Source: Maylandia zebra
Lineage: Eukaryota > Chordata > Actinopteri > Cichliformes > Cichlidae
NCBI RefSeq assembly: GCF_041146795.1
Contig: NC_135170.1
Location: forward strand, 5,480,033-5,544,032
DNA length: 64,000 nt
Direction: 5' to 3'
The translations under genes and the position numbers were made by a program. Under the pieces are notes generated by a model. That model was not told the origin of the DNA. It ran no database searches and worked only from the letters and a program-made list of their open reading frames with translations. Below are positions 26,230 through 36,599 of the stretch, one piece after another (the first letter of the stretch is position 1; each line of letters starts with the position of its first letter).

Positions 26230-26765
26230 ATTTCATCAAAAGTTGGGAAGTTGTGTAAAATGTAAATAAAAACAGAATATAATGATTTGCAGATCTCAAA
26301 AACCCAAAATCTTTATGACAGAAAGCAAAGAAACCACCTGGGAAGGGACCATTGATGCTCAAAGGTCTATATACAGATTTCATAGCAACATCTGCTCCCA
26401 TCCAGTGACGCCTCTTTAAGGGAAGGCCTTGAATATGTCAGTAAGACAATGCTAAACCAAACACTGCATCTATTATAGCAGCATGGAACAGCCTGCCTGC
26501 AATGCAGACTTTTCACCAACTCAAAATATTTGAAGTGTCATAAAACAGAAAACAGAGCCAGGACTGCTGAGCAGCCAGAATCCTCCATCAGACAAGAACG
26601 GCACAACATTCCTCTCCAGCAGCTTCTCTCCTCAGTTCCCAGAAGTGGATGTGCTGTTGTTGAAAGAAGAAGTGATGCTGCACAGTGGTAAACATCACCC
26701 TTCCCAGCTTTTAGAGACACGTTGATGCAATCATATTCAAGGTGATCTCTCATTAAAACAATTAA
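26230..26765 (+). mobile_element. internally deleted Tc1-like transposon
   Basis: The left end 'agttgggaagttgtgtaaaatgtaaataaaaacagaatataatgatttgcag' is a common Tc1-type end in fish. The body keeps transposase fragments (around 'gcaccattaatgctgaaagg'-like at 26,345; 'cagtaagacaatgctaa'; 'cagcctgcctgcaatgcagac', the DW-P-CSPD region; 'atcagacaagaa'). Near 26,690 it reads 'cacagtggtaaacatcaccct', the 3' side of the gene. Most of the transposase is missing. Confidence 0.7.
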
Positions 26766-26835
26766 ACCCTTTAAGGCAGTGGTTCCCAAACGTTTTTTGC
26801 TAAGCCCCCCTTTGCTTTACAAGAAAAATGTTCGA

Positions 26836-26856
26836 CCCCCCCCCCCCCCCCCCCCC
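26836..26856 (+). repeat. poly-C tract, 21 bases
   Basis: An uninterrupted C run followed by a short imperfect AC repeat, inside the left end of the hAT remnant. Confidence 0.95.
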
Positions 26857-27849
26857 ACACACACTCACACTCATATTTTGCTCCATTGCTGTTTATTTAA
26901 CACCTCAAACATTTAGTAAACAATTAGGCAAATACAAGTAATTTGCAATAAATCACAGGCAGTAATAAAATAAACTACTAACTCTTTTACGCTGCGTCCG
27001 CACCTACACGGGTATTTTTTGAAAACGCAGCTGTTTTGTCCACAGGTATACGGCATTTCGAATCACCAAAAACGCAGATTTTTTAAAACTGATTTTTGCG
27101 TTTACGTGTGGACGAGGAATACAGACTTCGTAACACAATGTCAAAGTTATGTGCCTTTTTCACGTCATGCTGTGGCCACGTTATTGTTTACATGAGATGA
27201 ATTGCAGAATGGCAGATAGAGACAAAATACTGTTAATCTGACTGTCTGCAGGTTTTACACGCTTACATACACACACAGTTACTGTCCCTCCATTTACAAA
27301 GGCAGAGGTGTCACAGTGTGATTATTTTACTGTAGTTTTTTTTTCATGTGTAATAATATTCAACATTGCTATCAATACATTTTTCAAAAAAATGCCTCTC
27401 TGTGCAAAATGGGTTTAAAAACATAAACAGCTGTGGGATCCTGTTTGTCCGGTATTTGAACCGGGGAACAAATCGTGGCAGGATCAGCCTGATATTATTT
27501 GTATCCCACTGTAACTTTACTGTATAAAGAGCTAACACCTCCAAAATGTCAGGAGTAGTTAGTCATTACAACAAGTGTTTGTGAACTAAAAATCAAGAAT
27601 GTGAGATTCTGTGCTGCTCCCAACACAGGGAAAACCAATTCTGCAGGGAGACCTACCTCAGCACCTGTGCAGGTGAAACCAAAGGGCAGATTTGCTTCAC
27701 CATATTTTCTAGTCTTTGGTTTAGAATGAAGTTGGTTTGGAAACATATTCAGCGATGCTTCATCTCCTGCTTTGCGTTTGTGTGGGCGCCCCAAGCATGT
27801 CCAAGCATTTGTTTCTTTTGGGGGTTTTTTCTTCCCTTTTCATACCGCG

Positions 27850-27863
27850 CCCCCCCCCCCCCC
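27850..27863 (+). repeat. poly-C tract, 14 bases
   Basis: A C run inside the right terminal part of the hAT remnant, whose consensus end is itself C-rich. Confidence 0.9.
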
Positions 27864-28385
27864 TGCAATGGCTCTGCGCCCCACCTAGGGGGCGGCCCCC
27901 ACACTTTGGCAAGGTTTGCTTTAAGGGAAGAAGTAGAAGATTGTTACTGCACTTTAATTACTTCATTTCAATCTTTAAGTTTCCAAAATTTTGAGTTTGA
28001 CTCTAACTTTGATCAAACATGCGTAACTTCTTCAGCTGTTGAGGTGGAAGGTTAGCTGACAGAGTTCAGTTAAGTTCAGTTTAAATGTACAGAATTAGAC
28101 TCGTCTATATTCACTAGTGTTTGATTCAGATTCAGACAACTCCACACTTTATTTAGTTATGGTGATTTATTGTTAAAAAAATGGAATCACAAAGTTATTC
28201 CTGCCAGAGTGGGGCAACTACACTGGGAAAAGCAACTGATTGGGCTCCTTTGTTTTCCAAGCATTCAAAGGAAGCAGGTCAGAGGTTACATCAGCTGACT
28301 TATGTACAGTCATATTGTGTCATATGAGGTCTGTTCTGTAAGTCTGCCTCGTTCTTCTCTTTTCGTCTGTTTCTTAGTCATTTTC

Positions 28386-28481
28386 TCACCATGCAGGATC
28401 TAAGGACCAGTTTGGGCCTCCATCCTGGTGGTGTGAAATGTTCTTCTTCAAAGATGGTTGGATGGTTATCCTCTCTGGTTC
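28386..28481 (-). CDS. candidate terminal coding exon, unidentified gene
   Basis: A good acceptor (ctctgtgcttacag) opens a 31-codon frame starting EPERITIQPSLKKN and ending NWSLDPAW, then TGA at 28386-28388. On the same strand AATAAA signals follow at 28166-28171 and again just beyond, suggesting a transcript 3' end near 28.15 kb. No protein family is recognised. Splice sites, frame and poly-A signal agree, but the exon is short, so chance is not excluded. Confidence 0.35.
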   Translation of the reverse strand, partial: EPERITIQPSLKKNISHHQDGGPNWSLDPAW

Positions 28482-29173
28482 CTGTAAGCACAGAGGAAAA
28501 ATAAACTCTCACGAATAACAGTTCACCTGCACTCACGACCAGCACCTACCTGCATCTCGCCTACCTGACCATTCTCCACTGCCCTTCTTCTCACTTCTTG
28601 TTGATTATCTTGGCCTGCCTGCTACCCCACCATCACCACCTTAAAGAAACAAACTATATTTCCATTTAGGCTCTTGTAAATAATCTATAGACTTGCTATA
28701 CTCACCAGACCTAAAGGTCTCTTTCTGTGAATTTCATAGCCTCTTTAATAAAAGTTGCAAACGCTCCCTGGTGTCAAATCAGGATTGAAATCAGGATGCT
28801 GTGCTGTGTCTCTTTCTTAGACAAGTCTCTGGTAATACCTTGGGTCTTTTGTCCCTTCAGTTTAGTGTAAAACTAGGTCTGTAGAAGGACTGTATGTACT
28901 ATATGCTCAGAAGCCTAGCAGCTGTTGTTTTTTTGTTTTGTTTTGTTTCTCGCTTTTTATCAGACTACAGAGGTTAGTATGATCAGTTTTTCAATTGAAT
29001 ATAAACTCATCAGAAACTACGATTAAAGTTCAAGTATTTAAGTGTTTAGCATTATCAGTACGTTTCTCTTTATGTCAGATGTATAGAGCAGAATAATCAA
29101 TGAATTGAGGGATTTGGTATTAAAATTTTTATCACCAATAAAAATTAAACCTGCTCTTAATGACTCTCAAGTG

Positions 29174-29334
29174 TCAGGTTAGGGAGCTAGTGAGCAGTAA
29201 TTGCATTTTTTCAAAATTATTATGATGCTCTTCCTCCCAGCTCCTCTTCAGCTGCCTCAAATGTGCAGCTTCAGAGACTCTCTGCTGCCTTTCTGTGGTC
29301 CGAGTAAGAACTGTCTCAATGTCAGTCATAACAC
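29174..29334 (-). CDS. candidate coding exon with helical, charged content
   Basis: After a strong acceptor (ttctgtattttgttcag) only one frame is open. It gives MTDIETVLTRTTERQQ, then RVSEAAHLRQLKRSWEEE, and ends at TGA (29174-29176). The composition (E, R, Q, L, K) is that of an amphipathic helix or coiled coil. The phase (needs one base from the previous exon) agrees with the 44-bp candidate exon at 29,758-29,801. I do not recognise the protein. Confidence 0.35.
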
Positions 29335-29757
29335 CTGAACAAAATACAGAACACCATGCTTGTAAAGGTTTTTATATAAAGTACCTGTAACAGTTGATCA
29401 AAGTATTCTTATTTCTCACATACATATTCATACATCCACATAGTAACAGATTGCAGCATCAGCACTCTAGTAACACTAGTAGCCTTGACTTTGTTCACCA
29501 AAGATTCTTGTTTACACAATATGATTCACAAATGAAAAGGAAGGAAAACCAACTTCATCATTAGAAGCATATGTCACACAATAGTTTTTTTCTTTTGTTT
29601 TTTGTTGTTTTTTTGTCTTGTATGTCTCGCAAGATAAAATATGGCACATGGTTATGAGTTAATCAATGAGAGCATGAATCGGAGGGGGTGTTATCAACTC
29701 ATACTTTCATTCTCCATTGCAAGAAAAAGGTTCATTTAGAGGACGGCTTTCCTTTAC

Positions 29758-29801
29758 CTTCAGTTTTCTCTTTCTTTGTTGTCCCTGCACAGCTGACAGG
29801 C
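29758..29801 (-). CDS. candidate 44-bp internal exon
   Basis: Bounded by a good acceptor (ttccacctgctccag) and a strong donor (GAAG|GTAAAG). One usable frame reads PVSCAGTTKKEKTE and hands over in the phase required by the exon at 29,334. The exon is very short, so this is tentative. Confidence 0.25.
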
Positions 29802-30537
29802 CTGGAGCAGGTGGAAAGTGGTCATAAATATTTTGGTAATTTTACACATTAAGAATCATCACTCCTAACATCAGTGTCAAAATCTGACACTACAAGGGTA
29901 CTGAATACAGAAAATAGAATATTCAGTGTATCAGAGAACGAGTAGCGCTGACCGCTTGTGAAAAATCACGGCTTGTTTAATGATTGTTCAATCACAGCTT
30001 AGCAACTGTAACGCAGCACAAAAGGTCTTTCAAGCTTTGGGTTTGTTCACAATGTGGAAAGACGTATTTCCAGAGTTTAAGGTGGTTCCTTATCGGTGCC
30101 ATTCCATGACAAATGAGTTAAGGTGTGTTTCTCATCGCTAACATAAGATACAATCATTAGCTTAACCAACAGTTGTTACCTAAAAGGCCAAGCAGCTAAT
30201 TTTTTAAATAATGCAGTGCCCCTTTTATCACTAGCACATCCACTTAGTTGTATATACACTATCTGTGACGTTGATCCTATCAGAGTTTAAGCTAGTGTTA
30301 GCAGTGTTGTCCATTAGATCCAATAACATTTACTGTAGCAACCCTAGCTAGCATCACCCAAGATAACGTCACATTTAACAGACATCTTACTGTCCTAGCA
30401 TTAAAAGGAAGAAAAAATAAGAGTCCTATTGACATTATTCCCTATAAGGTATGAACTGAACAGACTAAGTTGATAAGACCAATGTTTTTATTTGGTGAAG
30501 AAGCAATCTTTATGCTTGTTAGCTGTAGCCTTTGTCT

Positions 30538-30732
30538 TCAAGCATGAAGTTGTTTGTAGCAACCAGTTGCTTCATTAAAAGCCTTTTCATATCTCTCTAA
30601 TAAATCAATAACTTTTTGTATCCGCTTGAGTGTGTCTGTTCTTAAAACTCTTGATAAATGTTCATCTACTTCACCCTTACTTTTGGTGTGTTTTGATGAA
30701 CATACTTTGGTTAAAGGTTGTTTTGTAAGAGA
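30538..30732 (-). CDS. candidate terminal coding exon, unidentified
   Basis: An open stretch on the minus strand contains GEVDEHLSRVLRTDTLKRI followed by QKVIDLLERYEKAFNEATG and stops at 30538-30540. An AATAAA lies just downstream (30487-30492). The sequence is strikingly protein-like (amphipathic helix), but no clear acceptor or upstream exon was found. Its relation to the other candidates is unknown. Confidence 0.3.
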   Translation of the reverse strand, partial: SLTKQPLTKVCSSKHTKSKGEVDEHLSRVLRTDTLKRIQKVIDLLERYEKAFNEATGCYKQLHA

Positions 30733-30739
30733 CTACCAG

Positions 30740-33700
30740 TGACGAACAAACACTGGCAACCACAGTGACACCTAATCCCCATTTAACAGAGCCATGGGTG
30801 TTGGACAATTACATCTCATTAGGAAACCTGTTGTTTTGCTTTCCCTGTTTCAATTTAGCTGTTTATTAGCAACCATATATGCACACTTTATCCATTAAGT
30901 GTCAGCGATAGGGTTTCTTTAAAAAAAATACTAGCCACTAAAGCAATAGCTCGCTTCAGCTACTGGTTTATTATAGTGACACAAACAAGGCAAATGCTAT
31001 TGTTAGCATTCACAGTTCACCTCTGCATTTTACAGACAGAATTCATTCCAACAAGTAATTTTGACATGACTCAGCTATGATTAATAAAAAATAATTTAGA
31101 GAATATTTTAGCTAATGTTTATGTCAAATAGCCATCAAGTTAGTTAGCCTTTGACTGTTGTTCTTTAAGCCAGTAACCGTTGTTAGCTAGAAATGAGAAA
31201 TTTGTTTAATGGAATTCTTTTAAGTAATGAATTAATTATTTACTTTTGGATCAATTACAATCTAAGATTTGCCACCACACCTGCTGCCCTTATCACTGTA
31301 AGATTAGACAACTAAAGGCCTGGCCTGTGTTGTGGGGCTAAGCAAACCTTTACCCTTTAATTGGAAAACTGTGTCATTCTTCTATTAAATCTGTTAGATA
31401 CTGAAAGTACTGACATGAATAAAAATTGCAAATTCTTGTATAACATTAACTTATTACAGTTCACATACATCTTGTTATGGAGTTGATGATTTGTAACCAT
31501 TTGACCTTTCTTTTATCCTTTTGCCTGCAGAGAGAGATCCTTCTGGATCGTCAAGTACAACAAATTACAAACAGGATTATTCAACAGTCATCTTGTGAAT
31601 GCCTTTGAGGAATATGCTACTTGTCTACTATTCAACCCATCAGAAACAGCTAGGAGGAAGGACATGTAAACAAGCATGTTTGCCATGGATTCATAGAGTG
31701 CATATTTGTCTCATGAGGTCTGACTCTGGAACAAGGCTACATGTTTTTCTTCAGAGCATGAAAGCGCTGCAGCCCAGTTGGTAATCATCTGAACATGAAA
31801 CATCTCCTGCTTTGTGAAGACACGAGTCTGGAAAGAGGCATGACATTCTGTTTGATTAAAAATCCATTTCCTCATTTTTAAAAGTAAAGTCTTCATTTCT
31901 GTGTTTGTTTTGTTTTTTTCATATTACAAGGGAAGGCCAAATATTATTATACACAAATTAAACTGAATGTTGAACGCTCCAGTGTTGGATGACTCCAATT
32001 TTGGCATACATTTTGCAAAGTGACACACACAACTTCTCTGTATATTGAATTTACAAGCTTTCCATTTTGGCATGTATTCCTTACCATGTAAAGAAAGTCT
32101 TTTTCTTCTGGTCTACATGTCGGATGTACAATGCAGCAACATTATGAAAAGCTTACTCATGACAACGTTATAGTCTTTCTTGGCTCATGTTTTTTTGTTT
32201 TCTTTTTCTTTTTGTATGAAATAATGAGTCTTAGAATGATATGGCACAAGACCTCCGCCCTGCCAACAGGGCGCAGGTTTTCAAAAACTGAAAACATCTT
32301 ATTGGCCGTTGTTAGACTTAGAGATATGACATCATCAAGGATAACACTCTCACCTCAGGGGGACATGTATAGGATCAGTATATCCATTTATCCATCATAA
32401 TGTTTTGAAGGACTACCCTTACAATGGTCCTGTAATGGACCATCAAAGTTTTCCATAAATTTATTGGTGACACAGACTGAAAACTCTTCTATAATCTCTC
32501 TTGTGATTCTGGAGGAGCTTTCCAAAACCGAATCATAATTCCTTTGAGCTTCTTCATAAAATTCAGTTTTGGGCTTGAAGCTTCTAACAAGAAAGACCCA
32601 TACAATCTGAAGATGTGGGGTCTTTAAAGGTGGACTTTAGGTGATTTAGGAAGAAAAAAGCACCAGATTTAAGCACATTATGGAAATTGTTTGATCACGC
32701 ATTTTTAGACAGGAAGTCTGGAGATTTTATTCTGCCTTTTATAAGTTTTCAGCCTGAAAACATGGCTGCTTACCAAAAGTCAGAACTATTGTACTCTTTA
32801 CCCTCTGAGGCCTAAGTAATCACCCTATACTATCAGAATATGTAATATTTGTTCATTTTTTCTAGCAATAAGGGGACAAAGAACATATTGGTTCTAACCG
32901 ACACATCAAAATGTGTTGACGTTTGTCAAAAAAACCCCTGTTTTTCTTGTCTACAAAACTTAGGGTTTGGGGCTTAGATCTCAGATGGTTAATGTACAAT
33001 AGGTTGCTGTAGAGCCACATAGGGGTAGGATTAGGGATGAAATGCATTTTAGCAACATGCTCAACAGGTATAGTTGCAGAAACGAGATGAAATTACCTTC
33101 TAAATCAATTCTTACTAAGATCGCATTTACGTTTGATCCAAAATGTAAAACATTTTGCTTTTACAGTTCATTAGTTCTCAGATTTCTCTTTGGACATACC
33201 AAATAAGTGACCAAAGAGACATAGAGGCTAATCTCGGTGGGCTCTTTTAGTCCTCTGTGTACATGAATACCAAAAACCTGTTTTAAGGGCAAGTGTTTGA
33301 CCTTGCCTTGACTGATGGATTTATAGTAATGGCATGTCCACTTCTAACCTTTCACATATTGTCCTCATTGGATCGTCCTTGTGCCTGGATGTCACATCGC
33401 TCAGTCTAGCTTTCAGCAGTTCAGCATAGCAACTGCTCAGTCTCTTTCGTAACATGAGGCATGGCGTGCCCAACACAAAGCAGCATGCTAGGAAACCTAT
33501 AGAAGCACACATGCATGTCAAACAACTCCGTGAATAAGTAAGCCATCAGGTCAGTGGACCAGAGAGTCTCTAAATATGGGACAACTGGACTGAACTGCAC
33601 CAGACAGGACACGACCGGTTCAGACCAGACCGGAGCGATCGAAATGAGAGAGAGAGAATCTGTGTTGATTTATTTTGTCCATGTTGCTGTGGAGGGCCAT

Positions 33701-34000
33701 GAGCAGAAGAAAGAGGGGTGGGTGTTGGGACTTCAAACAGCAGCCGAGGTCTCTGGTACCAAGTGGTGACGGCAACATCAAAGTGTTGTTGTGGAAGAAA
33801 AGTCACATCTACAATTGTTGTGTCTGGCTCTGCACTTCCACAGCTGGAGCATACTCACATTTACTTTTGATTACTAATGTGTGTAGTCACTGGCCGAGAA
33901 AAGCGATCACATGATCTGCTATAAGAACATATCCTCCATGACCCATCACCACCAGTCATTCACACAGTGTGATGCACCCAACACGAGTGTAGTCGTTTAA
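30740..34000. other. non-genic stretch
   Basis: No supported gene. Two coding-like scraps, at 31,532-31,609 (+) and 33,321-33,430 (-), are discussed among the rejected items. Confidence 0.4.
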
Positions 34001-34006
34001 AAGTAT

Positions 34007-34054
<48 letters not shown>

Positions 34055-34056
34055 TC
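34007..34056 (+). repeat. (TTTC)n microsatellite
   Basis: About twelve uninterrupted tetranucleotide copies. Confidence 0.97.
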
Positions 34057-34059
34057 GTC

Positions 34060-34900
34060 AGCACCAATATGGACTGCAGGAGAAAGTGCAGGGTAAGAGA
34101 AATAAATGAGCTCATTCCCTGTGTAAAATGTGCCCTGGAGGGGTCAGTATTGCATTTTCCCACGTATTTGTAAACAGCTTACACAAGGGCTTGTTTAATA
34201 ATTATTCATCTGTGCCAAAAGGTTTAGCATGTCATCCTCTTAAAAATAGACAAATGGTCTCCTAATTCCCAGAATATTTGACTGGATAAACCCAAATGTT
34301 CCTTTAAAACTACAGTACTTTATATAATATGCGGATGCATGAATCCACTTCAGTACAATAAATAGGAGTGCCAATTAAACAATCTGGTTGACTTGATCTC
34401 ATCCACGCTATGCAAGTTAATACTCTTTATGTTATGTGAATGGACCTTGCAGAACCACTTTTGATGAGTGCAATAAAGCTTGGGAAGGACTTTAGGAATA
34501 AGGTAAAGCGGAGTTGGCAATAAGCAAGTGGTCATGTGCAAGGACATATGAAGTGACCTCATGCAATGGTTCAATTCTCTATAGATAAAAATGCCTCAAT
34601 GCTAAATATATACTGTATACATATACAGTATATATATATATTTATATATCCAGCCTCAGTAACTAAATCTGTGTTGTCTGGCGTCTCTAAACCCATTTAT
34701 GTTTCTATTAACTTTCACAATAAAACTTAGTCAGGACTTTATTTCTTAACATAAAGGCCAGACTGACAAATTTCTTTACACCCAAGGTAAAAGGTAAGTA
34801 CAATGGATCTCTTGCTCTCTCTATCATGCTGTTAATGTCACATCATGATCTCTGCTAGTCATGCTTTTGATGAAATATGACTTTCCTTTTCTTCATTGTC
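34060..34900. other. non-genic stretch
   Basis: No gene seen. An AT-rich palindromic patch (atatactgta..tacagtatat) lies at about 34,609-34,645. Confidence 0.5.
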
Positions 34901-34904
34901 AGAT

Positions 34905-34996
34905 ATATTGTTACTGGGAATCACCGAATTTCCCAGAGGAACCCACCCGAGGGATTAATAAAGTTTTATCTTATCTCCTCTTATCTTATCTCAACA
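34905..34996 (+). mobile_element. retroelement 3' tail with (TTATC)n
   Basis: The words 'gaatttcccagaggaacccacccgagggattaataaagtt' followed by TTATC repeats form a 3' end that recurs in fish genomes. A second copy of the tail is at 58.48-58.55 kb. Confidence 0.6.
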
Positions 34997-35371
34997 ATTT
35001 TATCTCAGCTTTAAAACTTGTTACCCTGAGCTCAGGGACCTGGATGCTGAATGCCAACAAGTAGCCTGTTAATCTTGGGAATCTAATCAGATCCAGTCAA
35101 CATGACTGGCGGTTTGAGAAACACCTCAGCAACCCTGATTTTATCTACTTTGTTGTTTAACTGCAGCCTTCGGGTAAATTTATCATCAACACTGTTTCAT
35201 ACAACGAGCTCTATCTTCTACATTTGAAAAGTTGGTTAATCATCACCAGTAGAGACGCCAGACAACATTACAGCTCAAAGGTAACATTACACTGGATTAC
35301 ATTAGTCTTCCTGTCCTTAACATATTCACTGTCTATCCTTCCACCCCCACCCCCCCACTCCCGGCGCCCTC

Positions 35372-36467
35372 TTATCGGTCAAGGCCTATGAGGAGCTTGG
35401 TCTTCTCTTCCTCTTTCTTGCTCTCATTTTTCAGATCAGCAAACACCTGGGTAAAGAAGTGTGGGTCGGTGTTGATCTGGAGCATCTTGCCACTCATGCG
35501 GTTGATGATGTCCAGGCAGCGGTCCCAGAAGGCTTCTTTCTCTGCTTCCACCAAGAAGGGCTTCAGTGGGTAGGAGATCTCGTTGCCCATGTAGGAGTAG
35601 GACAGGTAGAGGCAGGTAAGCAGTGAGGCCTGCAGCTCGCGCTCCGAGGCCACCTCAGCTGAGACCACGTCGCGGCACAGCATGTAGAGGAAGACCACGT
35701 TGGCTGGAGTAATGAAGCCCTGATCCTGCCAGCCCTGAAGAAGGAGGGAGCGGTCCACACTGCGCAGCCAAAGCACTGGATCTGTCGGGGATAGACGCTT
35801 TAATCTGTAACACCGACGGCACAGGAACTCGCCCAGGCTGCGCATAAGTTCACTCGTGGATGCCTGTGTTTAGGAGGGAAGGAGAGAAGACTTGATCAAA
35901 TTATGCATGCGTGAGTTTTTAGTTTTCCTTTTGCTATAGAGTGAAGGTTACCTGAACAATGACTCGTTTTGGCGTTCCAGCTGCAGTGGAAGGCTGGATC
36001 CCAGAACCTGTGAGGGAATTCTTTTTGGCAACGACAGTAGCTACGTTAGCCAAGGTTTTGGAGGCAGGCAGGTGGGAGGAGGTAGTGGTAGTGGTGGCTG
36101 CTGGGTCCTGGCTGGATGAATAGGATGAGAGGTTAGCACAGGACTGAGACTTCTTGAGCTTCAGGCTATTGGAGGCTGAGTTGGTGGTGGCGGCTGCATG
36201 ACCATCCGGAGAGCTTCCTTTCCCCCCATCCCCGCTGTCTGACTGTAATTTCTTGGACCCCTTCCTCTTCGCTGATACAGCCACTATACGTTTCCATGGG
36301 AGCACACTGATGATTGAGGGACGTTTTAGGGACTTTGCTGCTGCAGCAGCGGCATCCTTGGCATTCTTGCTGTTCTGGACGGCGGTGTAGTGGCCCACCG
36401 TGGCCGGCCCATCCTCAAACAAGGCTGCCTTGCGGTAGCTAGGAGACAGCGATAACACTGTACCCAT
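35372..36467 (-). CDS. cdk5r1: cdk5r1: Cdk5 activator 1 (p35), two coding exons
   Basis: p35 binds and activates the kinase Cdk5 in neurons. The protein is tethered to membranes through N-myristoylation; Gly2 in [14 protein letters not shown] is present. Exon 1 (36467-35952, 172 codons) holds the conserved [19 protein letters not shown] basic block, an Ala run near residues 39-44 and a long Ser/Thr linker, ending [10 protein letters not shown]. Exon 2 (35863-35372) starts ASTSEL. It carries the Cdk5-activating cyclin-like fold ([65 protein letters not shown]) and ends LLIGLDR. The joined length is 335 residues, versus 307 in human; the extra residues lie in the linker. The 88-bp intron (35951-35864, GT-AG, phase 0) interrupts a coding region that I recall as intron-free in mammals. 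Which of the two teleost paralogues this is cannot be told here. Confidence 0.95.
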
Positions 36468-36591
36468 GATGTCTGGTTAGAGTTAGCAGCAGAAACAGGG
36501 TACAGTGGAAAGTAGTGGGGGAAAGCTCTTTGACTAGTCTAGACAAAAAGCTTGGAAAGGGTCAGCGTCTCACTTCTGGAGGAGTTTGAAC
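36468..36591 (-). other. cdk5r1: cdk5r1 5' UTR part of the first coding exon
   Basis: A strong acceptor with a T-rich tract (ttctgttgtttgtttgttcacag|G) lies at 36592, so a further non-coding exon upstream is likely. This leaves 124 bases of 5' UTR before the ATG at 36467. Confidence 0.6.
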
Positions 36592-36599
36592 CTGTGAAC

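Larger units (their letters stand above)
26775..27922 (-). mobile_element. hAT-type transposon remnant with BED-region fragment
   Basis: The left end (ggcagtggttcccaaacg) and the right end ('ccacactttggcaaggtttgcttta') are diverged inverted repeats of the hAT style. On the minus strand near 27,640-27,780 the frame reads KAGDEASLNMF, then KTRKYGEANLPFGFTCTG. This is the segment that precedes the BED finger of ZBED5/SCAND3-like hAT transposases (RKY-E-YL-FGFT). Most of the transposase is gone. A second repeat ('acacgggtattttttgaaaacgcag') is inserted or abutted near 26,990-27,130. Confidence 0.65.

Noticed and set aside
28706..28767. Additional minus-strand exon (acceptor gacaccag, donor GTCTG|GTGAGT)
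   Set aside because: Splice sites look good, but all three frames contain a stop, so it cannot be an internal coding exon.
31532..31609. Plus-strand exon-like piece (acceptor tgcctgcag, then REILLDRQVQQITNRIIQQ and a stop)
   Set aside because: Protein-like and with a fair acceptor, but no other plus-strand exon or promoter could be tied to it; kept only as a note.
33321..33521. Minus-strand frame with KRLSSCYAELLKARLSDVTS
   Set aside because: Looks helical but has no splice context or recognised family; chance cannot be excluded.
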